From: Bacteroidia bacterium
GTDB taxonomy: Bacteria; Bacteroidota; Bacteroidia; J057
DNA length: 64,000 nucleotides
Assembly (NCBI GenBank): GCA_033391075.1
Contig: JAWPMV010000001.1
Span: 5,766,001 to 5,830,000, forward strand
Direction: 5' to 3'
Shown here: piece by piece, positions 55,597-63,686 of the stretch
Position numbering within the stretch: position 1 is the first letter of the stretch
How the letters are laid out: each line of letters begins with the position of its first letter
Translations under genes and position numbers: made by a program
The notes under the pieces: generated by a model
Database searches by the model: none
Told to the model about the DNA's origin: nothing
Seen by the model: the letters and a program-made list of their open reading frames with translations, nothing else

Positions 55597-56136
55597 ATGA
55601 AGTATATTATTGAAAGCGAAAGAGTAGGCATGAGAGCCTGGAAAGCTTCTGATCTCGATGAATTAGCGGCCATTAATGCCGATCCTGAAGTCATGAAATA
55701 TTTCAACAGAAGTCTGAATAAGGAGGAGAGTGGAATCATGATGCAGCGGCTGCAAAAACAGTTGGAGGAAAGAGGCTATACCTATTTCGCTGCCGAGGAA
55801 AAATCCACAGGAGGATTGCTGGGATTTGTAGGCTTACACTTCCAGGATTATGAGGCTCCCGTCAGGCCTTTTGTAGACATTGGGTGGAGGTTAAAAAGAG
55901 CAGTTTGGGGAAAAGGATTTGCTCCCGAGGCTGCTAAAGCCTGTTTAGCCTTTGCTTTTGAAGAATTGGGCCTGGATGCGATTTACTCCGTAACTCCTTT
56001 ACAGAATTCCCCCTCGGAACGGGTCATGCAAAAAATCGGCATGAAGAAAATCGCAGAATTTGGACATCCCAAAATTCCGGACGACAGTGAGATCAAAGTC
56101 TGCGTCTTTTACGAAATCAAGAAAGAAGATTTCTAA
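55597..56136 (+). CDS. GNAT-family N-acetyltransferase (RimJ/RimL type)
   Basis: A 179-residue acetyltransferase. The Acetyltransf_3 pattern is seen: VGMRAWKASDLDELAAINADPEVMKYF at the start, GWRLKRAVWGKGFAPEAAKA (acetyl-CoA loop) and NSPSERVMQKIGMKKI near the end. Cytoplasmic; substrate unknown, commonly protein N-termini or small amines. Its stop codon directly abuts the stop of the convergent nuoM. Confidence 0.9.
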   Translation: MKYIIESERVGMRAWKASDLDELAAINADPEVMKYFNRSLNKEESGIMMQRLQKQLEERGYTYFAAEEKSTGGLLGFVGLHFQDYEAPVRPFVDIGWRLKRAVWGKGFAPEAAKACLAFAFEELGLDAIYSVTPLQNSPSERVMQKIGMKKIAEFGHPKIPDDSEIKVCVFYEIKKEDF

Positions 56137-57786
56137 TTAATCCTTAGCGATCAAGTCTTCCTCCGTCAATTCATGAACCGTAGTCTTGTCTCCATCCGGA
56201 GTCAAGGGAAGATTGTTGGCTTCGCGTACTTGCTCTACAATGATGCGGGAACTTGGTGCGATGTGATCCAACCAGGGCTTGGCATAGAGTCCCATAGTAA
56301 TCATCAATACAACCAAAGGCATCATCACGAATACTTCGCGTCCAGTCAGGTCGACCAGGTTCTTGTTCTCCTCTTTATCCAGCGTACCAAACATTACGCG
56401 ACGGAACATCCAGAGTAGATAAACTGCAGCGATTACCACACCGGTTGCGGCCAGAATCGGGAAGACGTTTGAAATGATCTCAGAATCGAAGGAACCGAGC
56501 AGGATCATAAATTCTCCCACAAATCCATTCAATCCTGGCAGACCTACTGAGGCCATAACGGTGATCAGGAAGATAAAGGTATAGCGAGGCATCTGCTTGG
56601 CTATCCCCTGATAGTCAGAAATCTTACGGGTATGGCGACGATCATAAATCATTCCTACCAGTAGGAAGAGTCCACCCGTAGCGATACCGTGGCTCACCAT
56701 TTGGATGACAGCTCCACTCAGGGCTTCTTCTGTAAAGGCAAAAGTACCCAGAACGATAAAGCCCATATGAGAGACCGAAGAATAGGCCACCAGTTTTTTG
56801 ATGTCCTTTTGCACCATAGCCGCCATTGCTCCATAGATAATTCCTACTACTCCAAGTATGGCCATATAAGGCGCAAACTCTACAGAGGCATGCGGGAAGA
56901 GTGGGAGACAAAATCTCACCAATCCATAGGAGCCCATTTTCAAGAGTACCCCTGCCAGAATTACCGAACCAGCAGTAGGTGCCTGAACGTGAGCATCCGG
57001 CAGCCAGGTATGTAAGGGAAAGAGCGGAACCTTGATGGCAAAACTTAAGGCAAATGCCAGGAAGAGCCAGGTTTCGGCCGAAGCAGTTATGTCCGAATAC
57101 TTAACCATCACATTGTAATCCGTAGTGAAATAGACATTGGCCATTTCAGGATTTGCTGCGAGGAGTTCCGGATTATTGAAGTCGATATGTGAACCCAGGT
57201 AAATGATGGCTACCAGCATCAGGAGGGAGCCGACCAGGGTGTAGAGGAAAAACTTTAGAGAAGCATATACTCGATCCTTTCCTCCCCAAATCCCAATCAG
57301 GAAATACATCGGGATCAGTACCATCTCGAAAAAGATGTAGAAAAGCAGCATATCCAGCGAAACAAAGAAGCCCAAAACCCCTACTTCCAGCAATAAGAGC
57401 AAGAAATAATAGGCTCGAGGACTTTTATCAATGCCCCAGGAAAAGTATATGGATAAAGGGAATATCAGGGTCGTCAGCATAATGAGATAAATAGATATCC
57501 CATCGACTGCCATCGTAAAGTTTATGTCAAAATTTCCCGCCGTGAGCCAGTCAAAACTGAAGTAGAATGCAAATCCTTCCGGGTCAGCGTATAAGGTATC
57601 ACTAGACATCCTGCCAAAGAATTCATACAGGACAACCAAACTCAAAACAAAAGGTATCATCGAAACCCAAAGAGCTATCGTTTTGGATAGGTCTTTTTGA
57701 CCGGGTTTTAGAAAAGCAATGATAATAGAACCAATTAGCGGAGAGAATACTAATATGGGAATCAGTTTTTCCGAAAGGAGATTCAC
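56137..57786 (-). CDS. nuoM: NADH-quinone oxidoreductase subunit M
   Basis: A 549-residue antiporter-like subunit of respiratory complex I. About 14 membrane segments, the functional Glu in FFEMVLIPMYFLIGIWG, and the broken-helix lysine region FAIKVPLFPLHTWLPDAHVQAPTAGSVILAG are all present, together with GLNGFVGEFM. Length is normal. It stands alone: the next genes are GNAT and amidase, and no other nuo gene occurs in the window, whereas nuoM normally lies in an operon. It could be a displaced subunit or a second copy (see findings). Confidence 0.93.
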   Translation of the reverse strand: MNLLSEKLIPILVFSPLIGSIIIAFLKPGQKDLSKTIALWVSMIPFVLSLVVLYEFFGRMSSDTLYADPEGFAFYFSFDWLTAGNFDINFTMAVDGISIYLIMLTTLIFPLSIYFSWGIDKSPRAYYFLLLLLEVGVLGFFVSLDMLLFYIFFEMVLIPMYFLIGIWGGKDRVYASLKFFLYTLVGSLLMLVAIIYLGSHIDFNNPELLAANPEMANVYFTTDYNVMVKYSDITASAETWLFLAFALSFAIKVPLFPLHTWLPDAHVQAPTAGSVILAGVLLKMGSYGLVRFCLPLFPHASVEFAPYMAILGVVGIIYGAMAAMVQKDIKKLVAYSSVSHMGFIVLGTFAFTEEALSGAVIQMVSHGIATGGLFLLVGMIYDRRHTRKISDYQGIAKQMPRYTFIFLITVMASVGLPGLNGFVGEFMILLGSFDSEIISNVFPILAATGVVIAAVYLLWMFRRVMFGTLDKEENKNLVDLTGREVFVMMPLVVLMITMGLYAKPWLDHIAPSSRIIVEQVREANNLPLTPDGDKTTVHELTEEDLIAKD

Positions 57787-57916
57787 GTGCGGTAATTATT
57801 AAGTAGTAGAAATAGCTTTTTTCAAGCTTTAAGGTATGTAATATATAACCTTTTTCACGGATTACCAATCTGGAAAATAGGGCTTGTGCATTATCAAAAA
57901 CAGGCCCATCAAAGGA

Positions 57917-58041
57917 TGTCATCTCGAAGCTTGCCAGTGCGCGGAAATGCGGGCTGAGAGATCATGTATTAGTAGAGAACACAGAAATACAAGTTCCCTC
58001 GGCGCACAGGAGCCAAAGCGCATTCCAGCCTCAGGATGACA
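57917..58041. repeat. Intergenic palindromic repeat, family C
   Basis: A ~125-bp element with terminal TGTCATC (57917-57923) and GATGACA (58035-58041). It resembles the common GTCATCCTGAG-type interspersed repeats and lies in the 373-bp gap between nuoM and the amidase gene. Single copy in the window. Confidence 0.55.
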
Positions 58042-58097
58042 AGAGGTTTTGTGGCTTTTGCGCCATCTGTCCCTTCTATTGCATGATATAATTATAT

Positions 58098-58160
58098 GGC
58101 CTGCGCGCACATTCCCATTTCAAGGGGAATGGGGATCGCGCGAAGGGGTCAAAAGGAGGT
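58098..58160 (+). repeat. Intergenic repeat, family B-like copy 3
   Basis: The order GCGCACATTCCCATT, GGGGAATGGGGATCGCGCGAAGGGGTC parallels the inner part of family B (CATTTCC ... GGGAAATG ... GAAAGGGTTC). It is G/C-richer and lacks the outer CGACCTGCCTGGCC block, so it is a distant or partial member. Confidence 0.4.
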
Positions 58161-59515
58161 CAAAGCCCCCTCGCGTACTCTATCGTCGCATTGATATAGG
58201 CCTGGGCGATCTGTTTCACCCGTGAAGAGACCACAATCCCTTCAATCTCAAAATCCTTTTGATTGAACATCAGACTCTCAGCAGCATTGTCCTGACAAAG
58301 GCTTTCCCCATACACAAGCGGACCTTTAATCATCCGACTCAAACTCAGGTTGCGGGCATACACCCCTTTCTTATCCGCAAGGATAGAGGCATTCGTCAAA
58401 TAGCCCAAATCCTGACTTTCTTCTACAATGGGAACTTCCGTAAGAAATAGAGAATGCCGAAGAAAAAGATCAGAAAGCTTAACAGAAGCTTCAATGTCTT
58501 CTGGGCTAAGCAGCAAACGCAGAAAATCCACCCGATCTACTCCTTTGCTCAATTCCCCTTTCATAAAAGAACCCGGCACAAAAGCCATAGCGTAATTTTC
58601 TTCGGTAGGGATAAACTCTCCCTCCTCATTGCGATTGAGCCAATTGGGCGCATCGACATTGTAGTGGATGATGAGGGTGAGGTCCGGTTGATAATTGTTG
58701 ATGATCCTTGCGCGATTGTTGAGGTCTTGTCGGACGAAAAAGTGATTGAATATCTTATCCTCGGGCGCTTTCTTTCGATAATATACTTCTTGCTCTTCCG
58801 TGATCACTCCTTCCTTCAAACTTGCTTTCAAGGTACTGTCCCATTTTTCCTCCTTCCAATCCCAATACTCATATCCCTGCGTACTCAAGCCGGCCTCTCT
58901 TCGGCTCATAAAGACCTCTGCCCCCAATTTCTCCAACTCTTCCCGAACCACATGCGCCGTAGACAGATTGAGGTTAGCTTCGAAAAATGAAATGGCCTCA
59001 TTATCCGAACGAGGACTTCCCGCCATTTTTACATACTTCCCTTCCAGTTCGGCGATTTGCATATTTCCTGCCATATGTCCGGGATCGAGGGCAACTTTCA
59101 AACCCTGAAGCGGAAGATCGCTGCTATCCTGGTAGTGAAAAGAAGTCTGCTTCCTTTCGCCCGAAAATCCCTTGCTTACATATTCCCCCCAAGGCTGACT
59201 TCCTTTTTCATCCAACAAGTCCAACATCTCCTCACTATCCTTAGCCTTGAGCAGGTTTCGGGTGAGTTCATATTCTTCGGGATAAATTTGCCACATAGCC
59301 AGGCCTTCCTCCGTCGGGAGAAAGCGAATGCCCTGTTCATCGATCTCAAATTCTTCCAGGAGAATGGGATCTTTAATGAGCAAATCCAATTGTTTCTGAA
59401 AATCAATGCCGGGAGCAGGGGCTTGTGTTTGCCCTTTCAATTCAGGTTTACAGCTTTGCATCCCCAAAAGAAGAAATGGGAGGAGGAGGTAGAGAATGTG
59501 ATTCTTTCTTTTCAT
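58160..59515 (-). CDS. N-acetylmuramoyl-L-alanine amidase (Amidase_3), lipoprotein
   Basis: I start at the ATG at 59515, where a lipoprotein signal begins (MKRKNHILYLLLPFLLLGMQSC, lipobox MQSC), giving 451 residues. The zinc ligands of the Amidase_3 fold appear in VALDPGH, in the Glu of FEANLNLSTAHVVREEL, and in LIIHYNVDAPN. The N-terminal 140 residues are unrecognised. It would cut the amide between MurNAc and the stem peptide, in cell separation or wall remodelling. Monocistronic. Confidence 0.85.
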   Translation of the reverse strand: MKRKNHILYLLLPFLLLGMQSCKPELKGQTQAPAPGIDFQKQLDLLIKDPILLEEFEIDEQGIRFLPTEEGLAMWQIYPEEYELTRNLLKAKDSEEMLDLLDEKGSQPWGEYVSKGFSGERKQTSFHYQDSSDLPLQGLKVALDPGHMAGNMQIAELEGKYVKMAGSPRSDNEAISFFEANLNLSTAHVVREELEKLGAEVFMSRREAGLSTQGYEYWDWKEEKWDSTLKASLKEGVITEEQEVYYRKKAPEDKIFNHFFVRQDLNNRARIINNYQPDLTLIIHYNVDAPNWLNRNEEGEFIPTEENYAMAFVPGSFMKGELSKGVDRVDFLRLLLSPEDIEASVKLSDLFLRHSLFLTEVPIVEESQDLGYLTNASILADKKGVYARNLSLSRMIKGPLVYGESLCQDNAAESLMFNQKDFEIEGIVVSSRVKQIAQAYINATIEYARGL

Positions 59516-59826
59516 CAGAAATAGAAAGAACAAAATTTAGTCCAAAAGAAAAAAAGGGAACCTTGGAAAAGATTCCCTTAAAACGGATAAGAAACTACTA
59601 CTACTTACTATGCGCAACTATTAAGATTCTATAACGCCTCATAAATCCATCATTCACTATACAAATCTATGTCTCTGAAACAGAATTACATAGGCATTTT
59701 AGGGGCATTACTTTCATGGAAAAATCGCAACAGCAGGCAGGATATTTCGACAGAATTAAACATTTAGGTCCTTATTCATCAATTTTTCCTAAGAATAGGG
59801 TAAAATTCTTGCGTTAGTTGCCAAAC

Positions 59827-59856
59827 TTGCAGGACAGGGATTTTTGCATATTTTTG
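59827..59856 (+). promoter_or_regulatory. Candidate pgk promoter
   Basis: TTG (59827-59829), 19 bp, then TATTTTTG (59849-59856) fits the Bacteroidota consensus TTG-N17-23-TAnnTTTG, 96 bp before the pgk start. The rest of the 437-bp gap (59516-59952) shows only a weak GGGAA...TTCCC pair. Confidence 0.6.
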
Positions 59857-59952
59857 CCTCTGAAAAGAGAAATTCAATTCGCCGCCTTTTGTAGCGGCCC
59901 AATCATACTACTGAATCCATTCGCCCCTCGATTCACGCTTATTTCAAGATTT

Positions 59953-61137
59953 ATGAAATACATTAACGAAGCAAACTGTAAAGACCGCAGAGCCCTGATC
60001 AGGGTTGATTTCAATGTGCCCCTCGATGGCGACCTGAACGTAACGGATGATCGCCGGATTCGTGAGGCGGTTCCTACGATCAAACATATCCTGGAAAATG
60101 GAGGATCGGCTGTGCTGATGTCTCACCTCGGCAGACCCAAATCCGGTCCTGAAGATAAATTTAGTTTAAGGCATGCGATTTCTACTTTAAAAAAATATGT
60201 GGATGCGCCCATTCATTTTGGAGAAGATTGCATCGGAGATGAAGCCTTTGAAATGAGTGCAAATCTCAAGCCTGGCGAATTATTGCTTCTCAACAACCTT
60301 CGTTTTTATGGAGAAGAGAAAAAGGGAGATGAGGCTTTTGCTGAGAAGCTCTCCAAGCATGGAGACTACTACGTGAACGATGCTTTCGGTACAGCACACA
60401 GAGCCCATGCAAGTACGACCATCGTAGCCCAGTTTTTCGAAGAGAAATATTGCGGGTTTTTGTTGAAGAAGGAGATCGAAAATGCCGAAAAAGTAGTCAA
60501 CAATAGCGAGCGTCCGGTTTGTGCGATTATGGGTGGGGCGAAAGTATCTGACAAAATTCAGATCATTGAGAACCTGTTGCCGAAAGTAGATTACCTCCTC
60601 ATCGGTGGAGGAATGGCCTTTACCTTCCTGCGAGCCAAAGGATACAAAATCGGAAAGTCTCTGTTGGAAGCTGATAAAATTGCCACAGCCGCTTCTCTTT
60701 TGAAGCGTGCAGTTAGAGAAAACACCCAAATCCTGACGCCGGTGGACTCGGTAGTTTCGGATGTATTTGGCGAAGATGGAAGAGTCGACATCGTCCGCAA
60801 TGAAAACTTCCCGGATGATATGATGGGACTGGACATTGGGCCACAGACCTTCGACTACTATTTCGACACCATCGTCAAGTCCAAAGTCATCTTGTGGAAC
60901 GGCCCTATGGGTGTATTCGAAATGGAGAAATTCGCCAAAGGAACCCTGGCCGTAGCCGAAGCCGTAGTCGAGGCCACCAAAAACGGCGCCTTCTCCCTCA
61001 TCGGTGGAGGAGATTCCGCAGCCGCCATCGCCAAAGCCGGACTGGAAGCCGAGGTTTCCTATGTGTCCACAGGTGGAGGTGCTTTGTTGGAGTATCTGGA
61101 AGGCAAAACCTTGCCGGGTATAGCTGCCTTGGGCTAG
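59953..61137 (+). CDS. pgk: Phosphoglycerate kinase
   Basis: I start at the ATG at 59953 (394 residues), where family similarity begins (MKYINEANCKDRRALIRVDFNVPL); the frame runs further upstream without homology. Signature motifs: RVDFNVPL, HLGRP, the substrate-binding arginines, LLNNLRFYGEEKKGDEAF, the FGTAHRAHASTT region, IMGGAKVSDK, and the C-terminal GGGDSAAAI and VSTGGGALLEYLEGKTLPG. It makes ATP from 1,3-bisphosphoglycerate in glycolysis. Normal length; ends at a terminator. Confidence 0.97.
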   Translation: MKYINEANCKDRRALIRVDFNVPLDGDLNVTDDRRIREAVPTIKHILENGGSAVLMSHLGRPKSGPEDKFSLRHAISTLKKYVDAPIHFGEDCIGDEAFEMSANLKPGELLLLNNLRFYGEEKKGDEAFAEKLSKHGDYYVNDAFGTAHRAHASTTIVAQFFEEKYCGFLLKKEIENAEKVVNNSERPVCAIMGGAKVSDKIQIIENLLPKVDYLLIGGGMAFTFLRAKGYKIGKSLLEADKIATAASLLKRAVRENTQILTPVDSVVSDVFGEDGRVDIVRNENFPDDMMGLDIGPQTFDYYFDTIVKSKVILWNGPMGVFEMEKFAKGTLAVAEAVVEATKNGAFSLIGGGDSAAAIAKAGLEAEVSYVSTGGGALLEYLEGKTLPGIAALG

Positions 61138-61163
61138 AGTTACTTTTACTGAAAATCAGAAAG

Positions 61164-61195
61164 GCGTCATTCCCGGAGGGGGGTGGCGCATTTTT
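61164..61195 (+). terminator. pgk terminator
   Basis: GCGTCATTCC (61164-61173) pairs with GGGGTGGCGC (61180-61189) using a few G-U wobbles, followed by ATTTTTG. It lies 27 bp after the pgk stop. Confidence 0.7.
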
Positions 61196-61354
61196 GTTTA
61201 GGGGAATGAAATTTTGTAGTATTGGAATAAGTTGCGGGTGTGAAGAACTCCTATTTCACTTTATTTTTTCACAGTGTGATAGTATCCTTACTGCTTGAGG
61301 GTATTTAGTACCTAAAAAGTGTGGATAGCTAGGATATAATAAGAGCTAAACGAA

Positions 61355-61384
61355 ATAACTTCGTATACGCTAATGTTAGGTGGC
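61355..61384 (+). other. 5' boundary of the cassette: attC-type core word GTTAGGT
   Basis: GTTAGGT (61375-61381) fits the integron R' core site GTTRRRY, and the wider TGTTAGGTGGC (61374-61384) is the exact reverse complement of GCCACCTAACA at the 3' side of the following gene. Upstream I find no convincing hairpin that would complete an attC, but the 13-mer ATAACTTCGTATA (61355-61367) lies here. Confidence 0.45.
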
Positions 61385-61411
61385 ATTATAAACAAAAACT
61401 AAACTTTCAAA

Positions 61412-62845
61412 ATGAAGTATCCGAGTTCAATTGATAAAGAAATTCAAATAGTAAAAGAAATAGTTTCTGATTGGCCTGTTGAAGTCGATTTCAACAATGT
61501 AATTAAATGGATTCTTCAGTTTGACACAGAAGATTTTGAAATTCCTCTACGAATAATTAAATATTTGAATGTCGTTGGATATGATGATTTAAACAATGCT
61601 CTTACTGTTGCATATAGTAAGCTTGAGAGGATGGCTAATGAAAAAGGCACAAAAATCACCAACAAAAATACTTTATTTGCGGGTATTGGAGATGGAGGGA
61701 AAAGTGGTGCAATGATTAGCTATAACTTTAGGTTAACCAATGAATTATCTGAGGAGAATTTTTTAGATGATGAATCAATAATCTTCATTGAGGAAGGACG
61801 GATAGAAAACATTGTCTTAGTAGATGATATTGTAGGAACAGGTAATCAAGCAGTAAAAGAGATAAATAAATTAGCAGAAAGCGTTATTCCTCTTGGAGTT
61901 AAAAATATTTTCTTATTGACTGCTATTGGAATGAAAGAAGGAATAAGAAAAGTTGAAAAGGAAACAAGTGCCTTCATTTTTTCTGCATTCGAATACGATA
62001 GTATTGATTCAGTTAGTTCATTGGATTCAGTATTTTATGAAGGTATTGAACACGAGCAAAGAAGTATCTTAAAAGAGAGAATAGAGTATTATGGAAAAAG
62101 TGTTTCAAAATCGCCATTAGGTTATGGAGGCTTAGGACTGTTAATAACTTTTTATTACAATACTCCTAATTCAACACTGCCTGTTATATGGAGTTCATTA
62201 AATTCTTGGATACCACTATTTAAACGTGTAAGGAAAATAAACGGAATAGCATCTTATTATCGCCAAATTGATGGAGCAAAACCCAAAAGAAAAACAAGGA
62301 AAGATTCAAAAGAACTAATCTTATTCGTTGAAGGGAAAACAGATGAAATATTCTTTGAACTTTTATCGCCAAGAATAAAAGAAGAATTAGGCGTTGAAAA
62401 AATTAATGTTATATCATTAGGTGGAGGATATCGCTCAGAGAAACTTATTAAGAATTTAGAGAAGTTTTCAATTTCAACATACATCTATGTGATTGAAAAA
62501 GACGAACGCTCAATAGGCTACATGGAGATATCAAAAGAATATTTAAAAAATTCACCATTTATCGAAGCTCCAATTCTTGCAAAATATTTTGATTTAGTAA
62601 AGGTTTGGAATGATGAAGAATACAGAAGAGCATTTCATAGACTTAGGCTAAAAGAGATAGAGTTAACTGAAGAATCAATGCCAGAGTTTGAACGACATTT
62701 CTTAAGAGGGCTTCCTATGTCAATGAGACAGAGATATTTAGAAAAACTAATAATTAAATATCCAAACATTGAAGAAATAGATAATTTAATTCAATTAATA
62801 AAAGAAAAGTTTATTGAAATAAAAACGCCACCTAACAAAAGCTAA
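61412..62845 (+). CDS. PRTase-CE-like / TOPRIM-like fusion protein, putative conflict-system effector
   Basis: A 477-residue protein without signal peptide. The N-terminal region (about 25-290) is a phosphoribosyltransferase-like domain with the PRPP-loop motif VLVDDIVGTG (136-144) and the tail motif YYNTPNSTLPVIW (248-260), together the pattern of PRTase-CE domains linked to bacterial conflict systems. After a basic linker (about 288-299) comes a TOPRIM-like domain: LFVEGKTDEIFF (Glu307) and a second acidic motif IEKDE (361-365) in place of the usual DxD. A charged helical C-terminus follows. The gene is visibly AT-rich compared with pgk next door, and lies between integron-type core words, so it was probably acquired. 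Role in defence is inference; the domain pairing is read from motifs. Confidence 0.7.
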   Translation: MKYPSSIDKEIQIVKEIVSDWPVEVDFNNVIKWILQFDTEDFEIPLRIIKYLNVVGYDDLNNALTVAYSKLERMANEKGTKITNKNTLFAGIGDGGKSGAMISYNFRLTNELSEENFLDDESIIFIEEGRIENIVLVDDIVGTGNQAVKEINKLAESVIPLGVKNIFLLTAIGMKEGIRKVEKETSAFIFSAFEYDSIDSVSSLDSVFYEGIEHEQRSILKERIEYYGKSVSKSPLGYGGLGLLITFYYNTPNSTLPVIWSSLNSWIPLFKRVRKINGIASYYRQIDGAKPKRKTRKDSKELILFVEGKTDEIFFELLSPRIKEELGVEKINVISLGGGYRSEKLIKNLEKFSISTYIYVIEKDERSIGYMEISKEYLKNSPFIEAPILAKYFDLVKVWNDEEYRRAFHRLRLKEIELTEESMPEFERHFLRGLPMSMRQRYLEKLIIKYPNIEEIDNLIQLIKEKFIEIKTPPNKS

Positions 62846-62898
62846 AAACGTCCATAGTTCCCATACGGTCACTACGGCGTTTAGCTTGAACGTTAACT
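62830..62898 (+). other. attC-like imperfect palindrome at the cassette 3' end
   Basis: The 69-bp site begins ACCTAAC (R'' core RYYYAAC), which is still inside the gene's final codons, and ends with GTTAACT (one base off GTTRRRY). Between them, AAGCTAAAAACG (62840-62850 region) pairs with CGTTTAGCTT (62878-62887) leaving two extrahelical A, and CCATAGT (62852-62858) pairs with ACTACGG (62871-62877), with loop TCCCATACGGTC. Length, arm order and bulges fit a folded attC site. No integrase or second cassette is visible, so a different mobile-element end is possible. Confidence 0.55.
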
Positions 62899-62982
62899 TT
62901 AAAAAAACTCCCTCTAAATCAATTTAGGGGAGAATAAAGAATTAGTAGTTCTAAAGTTCCTTTAATGCTTGTTTGTTAATCT

Positions 62983-63327
62983 TTAAAAAATAGCTAATGT
63001 TAAATCTTCAATTGGAGCACTGGGTGCTACCAGTTTTACAGAATTAATACCTACTTCTCGTGATTGTCGAGACGAATATAATTCACTCACTCCTATGATC
63101 TCACCATTCGCTGCTTTCAAGACGAAATAATACTTTTGGTTGGTGGATATTTTTCGCTCATACCTATTATCATAGGGGGAATTACGTTTTACAGATTCAA
63201 TTCCAGATAAACAGGATGATTTAGAAGTATAACCTTCACTTTTCAATATTATTTCACCATTTCTTGCTTTCAATCTAAATCTGTATTCAGATCCAGATTT
63301 ATAAAGTTGATACTTTGGATTTTTCAT
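62983..63327 (-). CDS. YegP-family protein (two DUF1508 repeats)
   Basis: A 114-residue protein made of two DUF1508 repeats, about 6-50 and 57-105. Each shows F-x-L-K-A-x-N-G-E-I-I (FRLKARNGEIILKSEGY, FVLKAANGEIIGVSELY) and a closing S-K-x-x-C/R-x-x-G-I-x-S-V. The domain is found in small stress-related proteins of unknown function. The gene is AT-rich like its neighbours and transcribed towards the cassette. Confidence 0.88.
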   Translation of the reverse strand: MKNPKYQLYKSGSEYRFRLKARNGEIILKSEGYTSKSSCLSGIESVKRNSPYDNRYERKISTNQKYYFVLKAANGEIIGVSELYSSRQSREVGINSVKLVAPSAPIEDLTLAIF

Positions 63328-63354
63328 AATGATTTTTTTTAAAATGAATTTGAA

Positions 63355-63501
63355 TTAAGATGATCTTACAACAGAACTTAGAAAATAAAGCAAAGCACTG
63401 ATTACTAAGGAAGCAACAATTGCTTCGGCTAACTCACCTTTTGCATTTAAGCACAAATTTCCTTTGCAGATTGAAATTTCTTGATTTGAAAACTTCTTCA
63501 T
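63355..63501 (-). CDS. Small membrane protein of 48 residues
   Basis: A short frame with a good ATG: MKKFSNQEISICKGN, then CLNAKGELAEAIVASLV, then ISALLYFLSSVVRSS. One membrane helix (about 24-45) follows a polar N-terminus with two Cys (C12, C17). It lies 27 bp upstream of the YegP gene on the same strand, so the two may be cotranscribed. I recognise no family. A real peptide is plausible but unproven. Confidence 0.5.
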   Translation of the reverse strand: MKKFSNQEISICKGNLCLNAKGELAEAIVASLVISALLYFLSSVVRSS

Positions 63502-63686
63502 TGATTTAATATTTATATATTGATTAATATTTTACCTCAACATTTGTCATGAGGCATTTGACAAGAACATTTTATTTAAACTCTAAATATTCTATTAACC
63601 AATGCTGAAAGATTTCTATTTTTTGCCATCGGAATGGAAAAATAATTTGGATTCTCAGCTATTATGATTGAGAATGTATTATTCTA

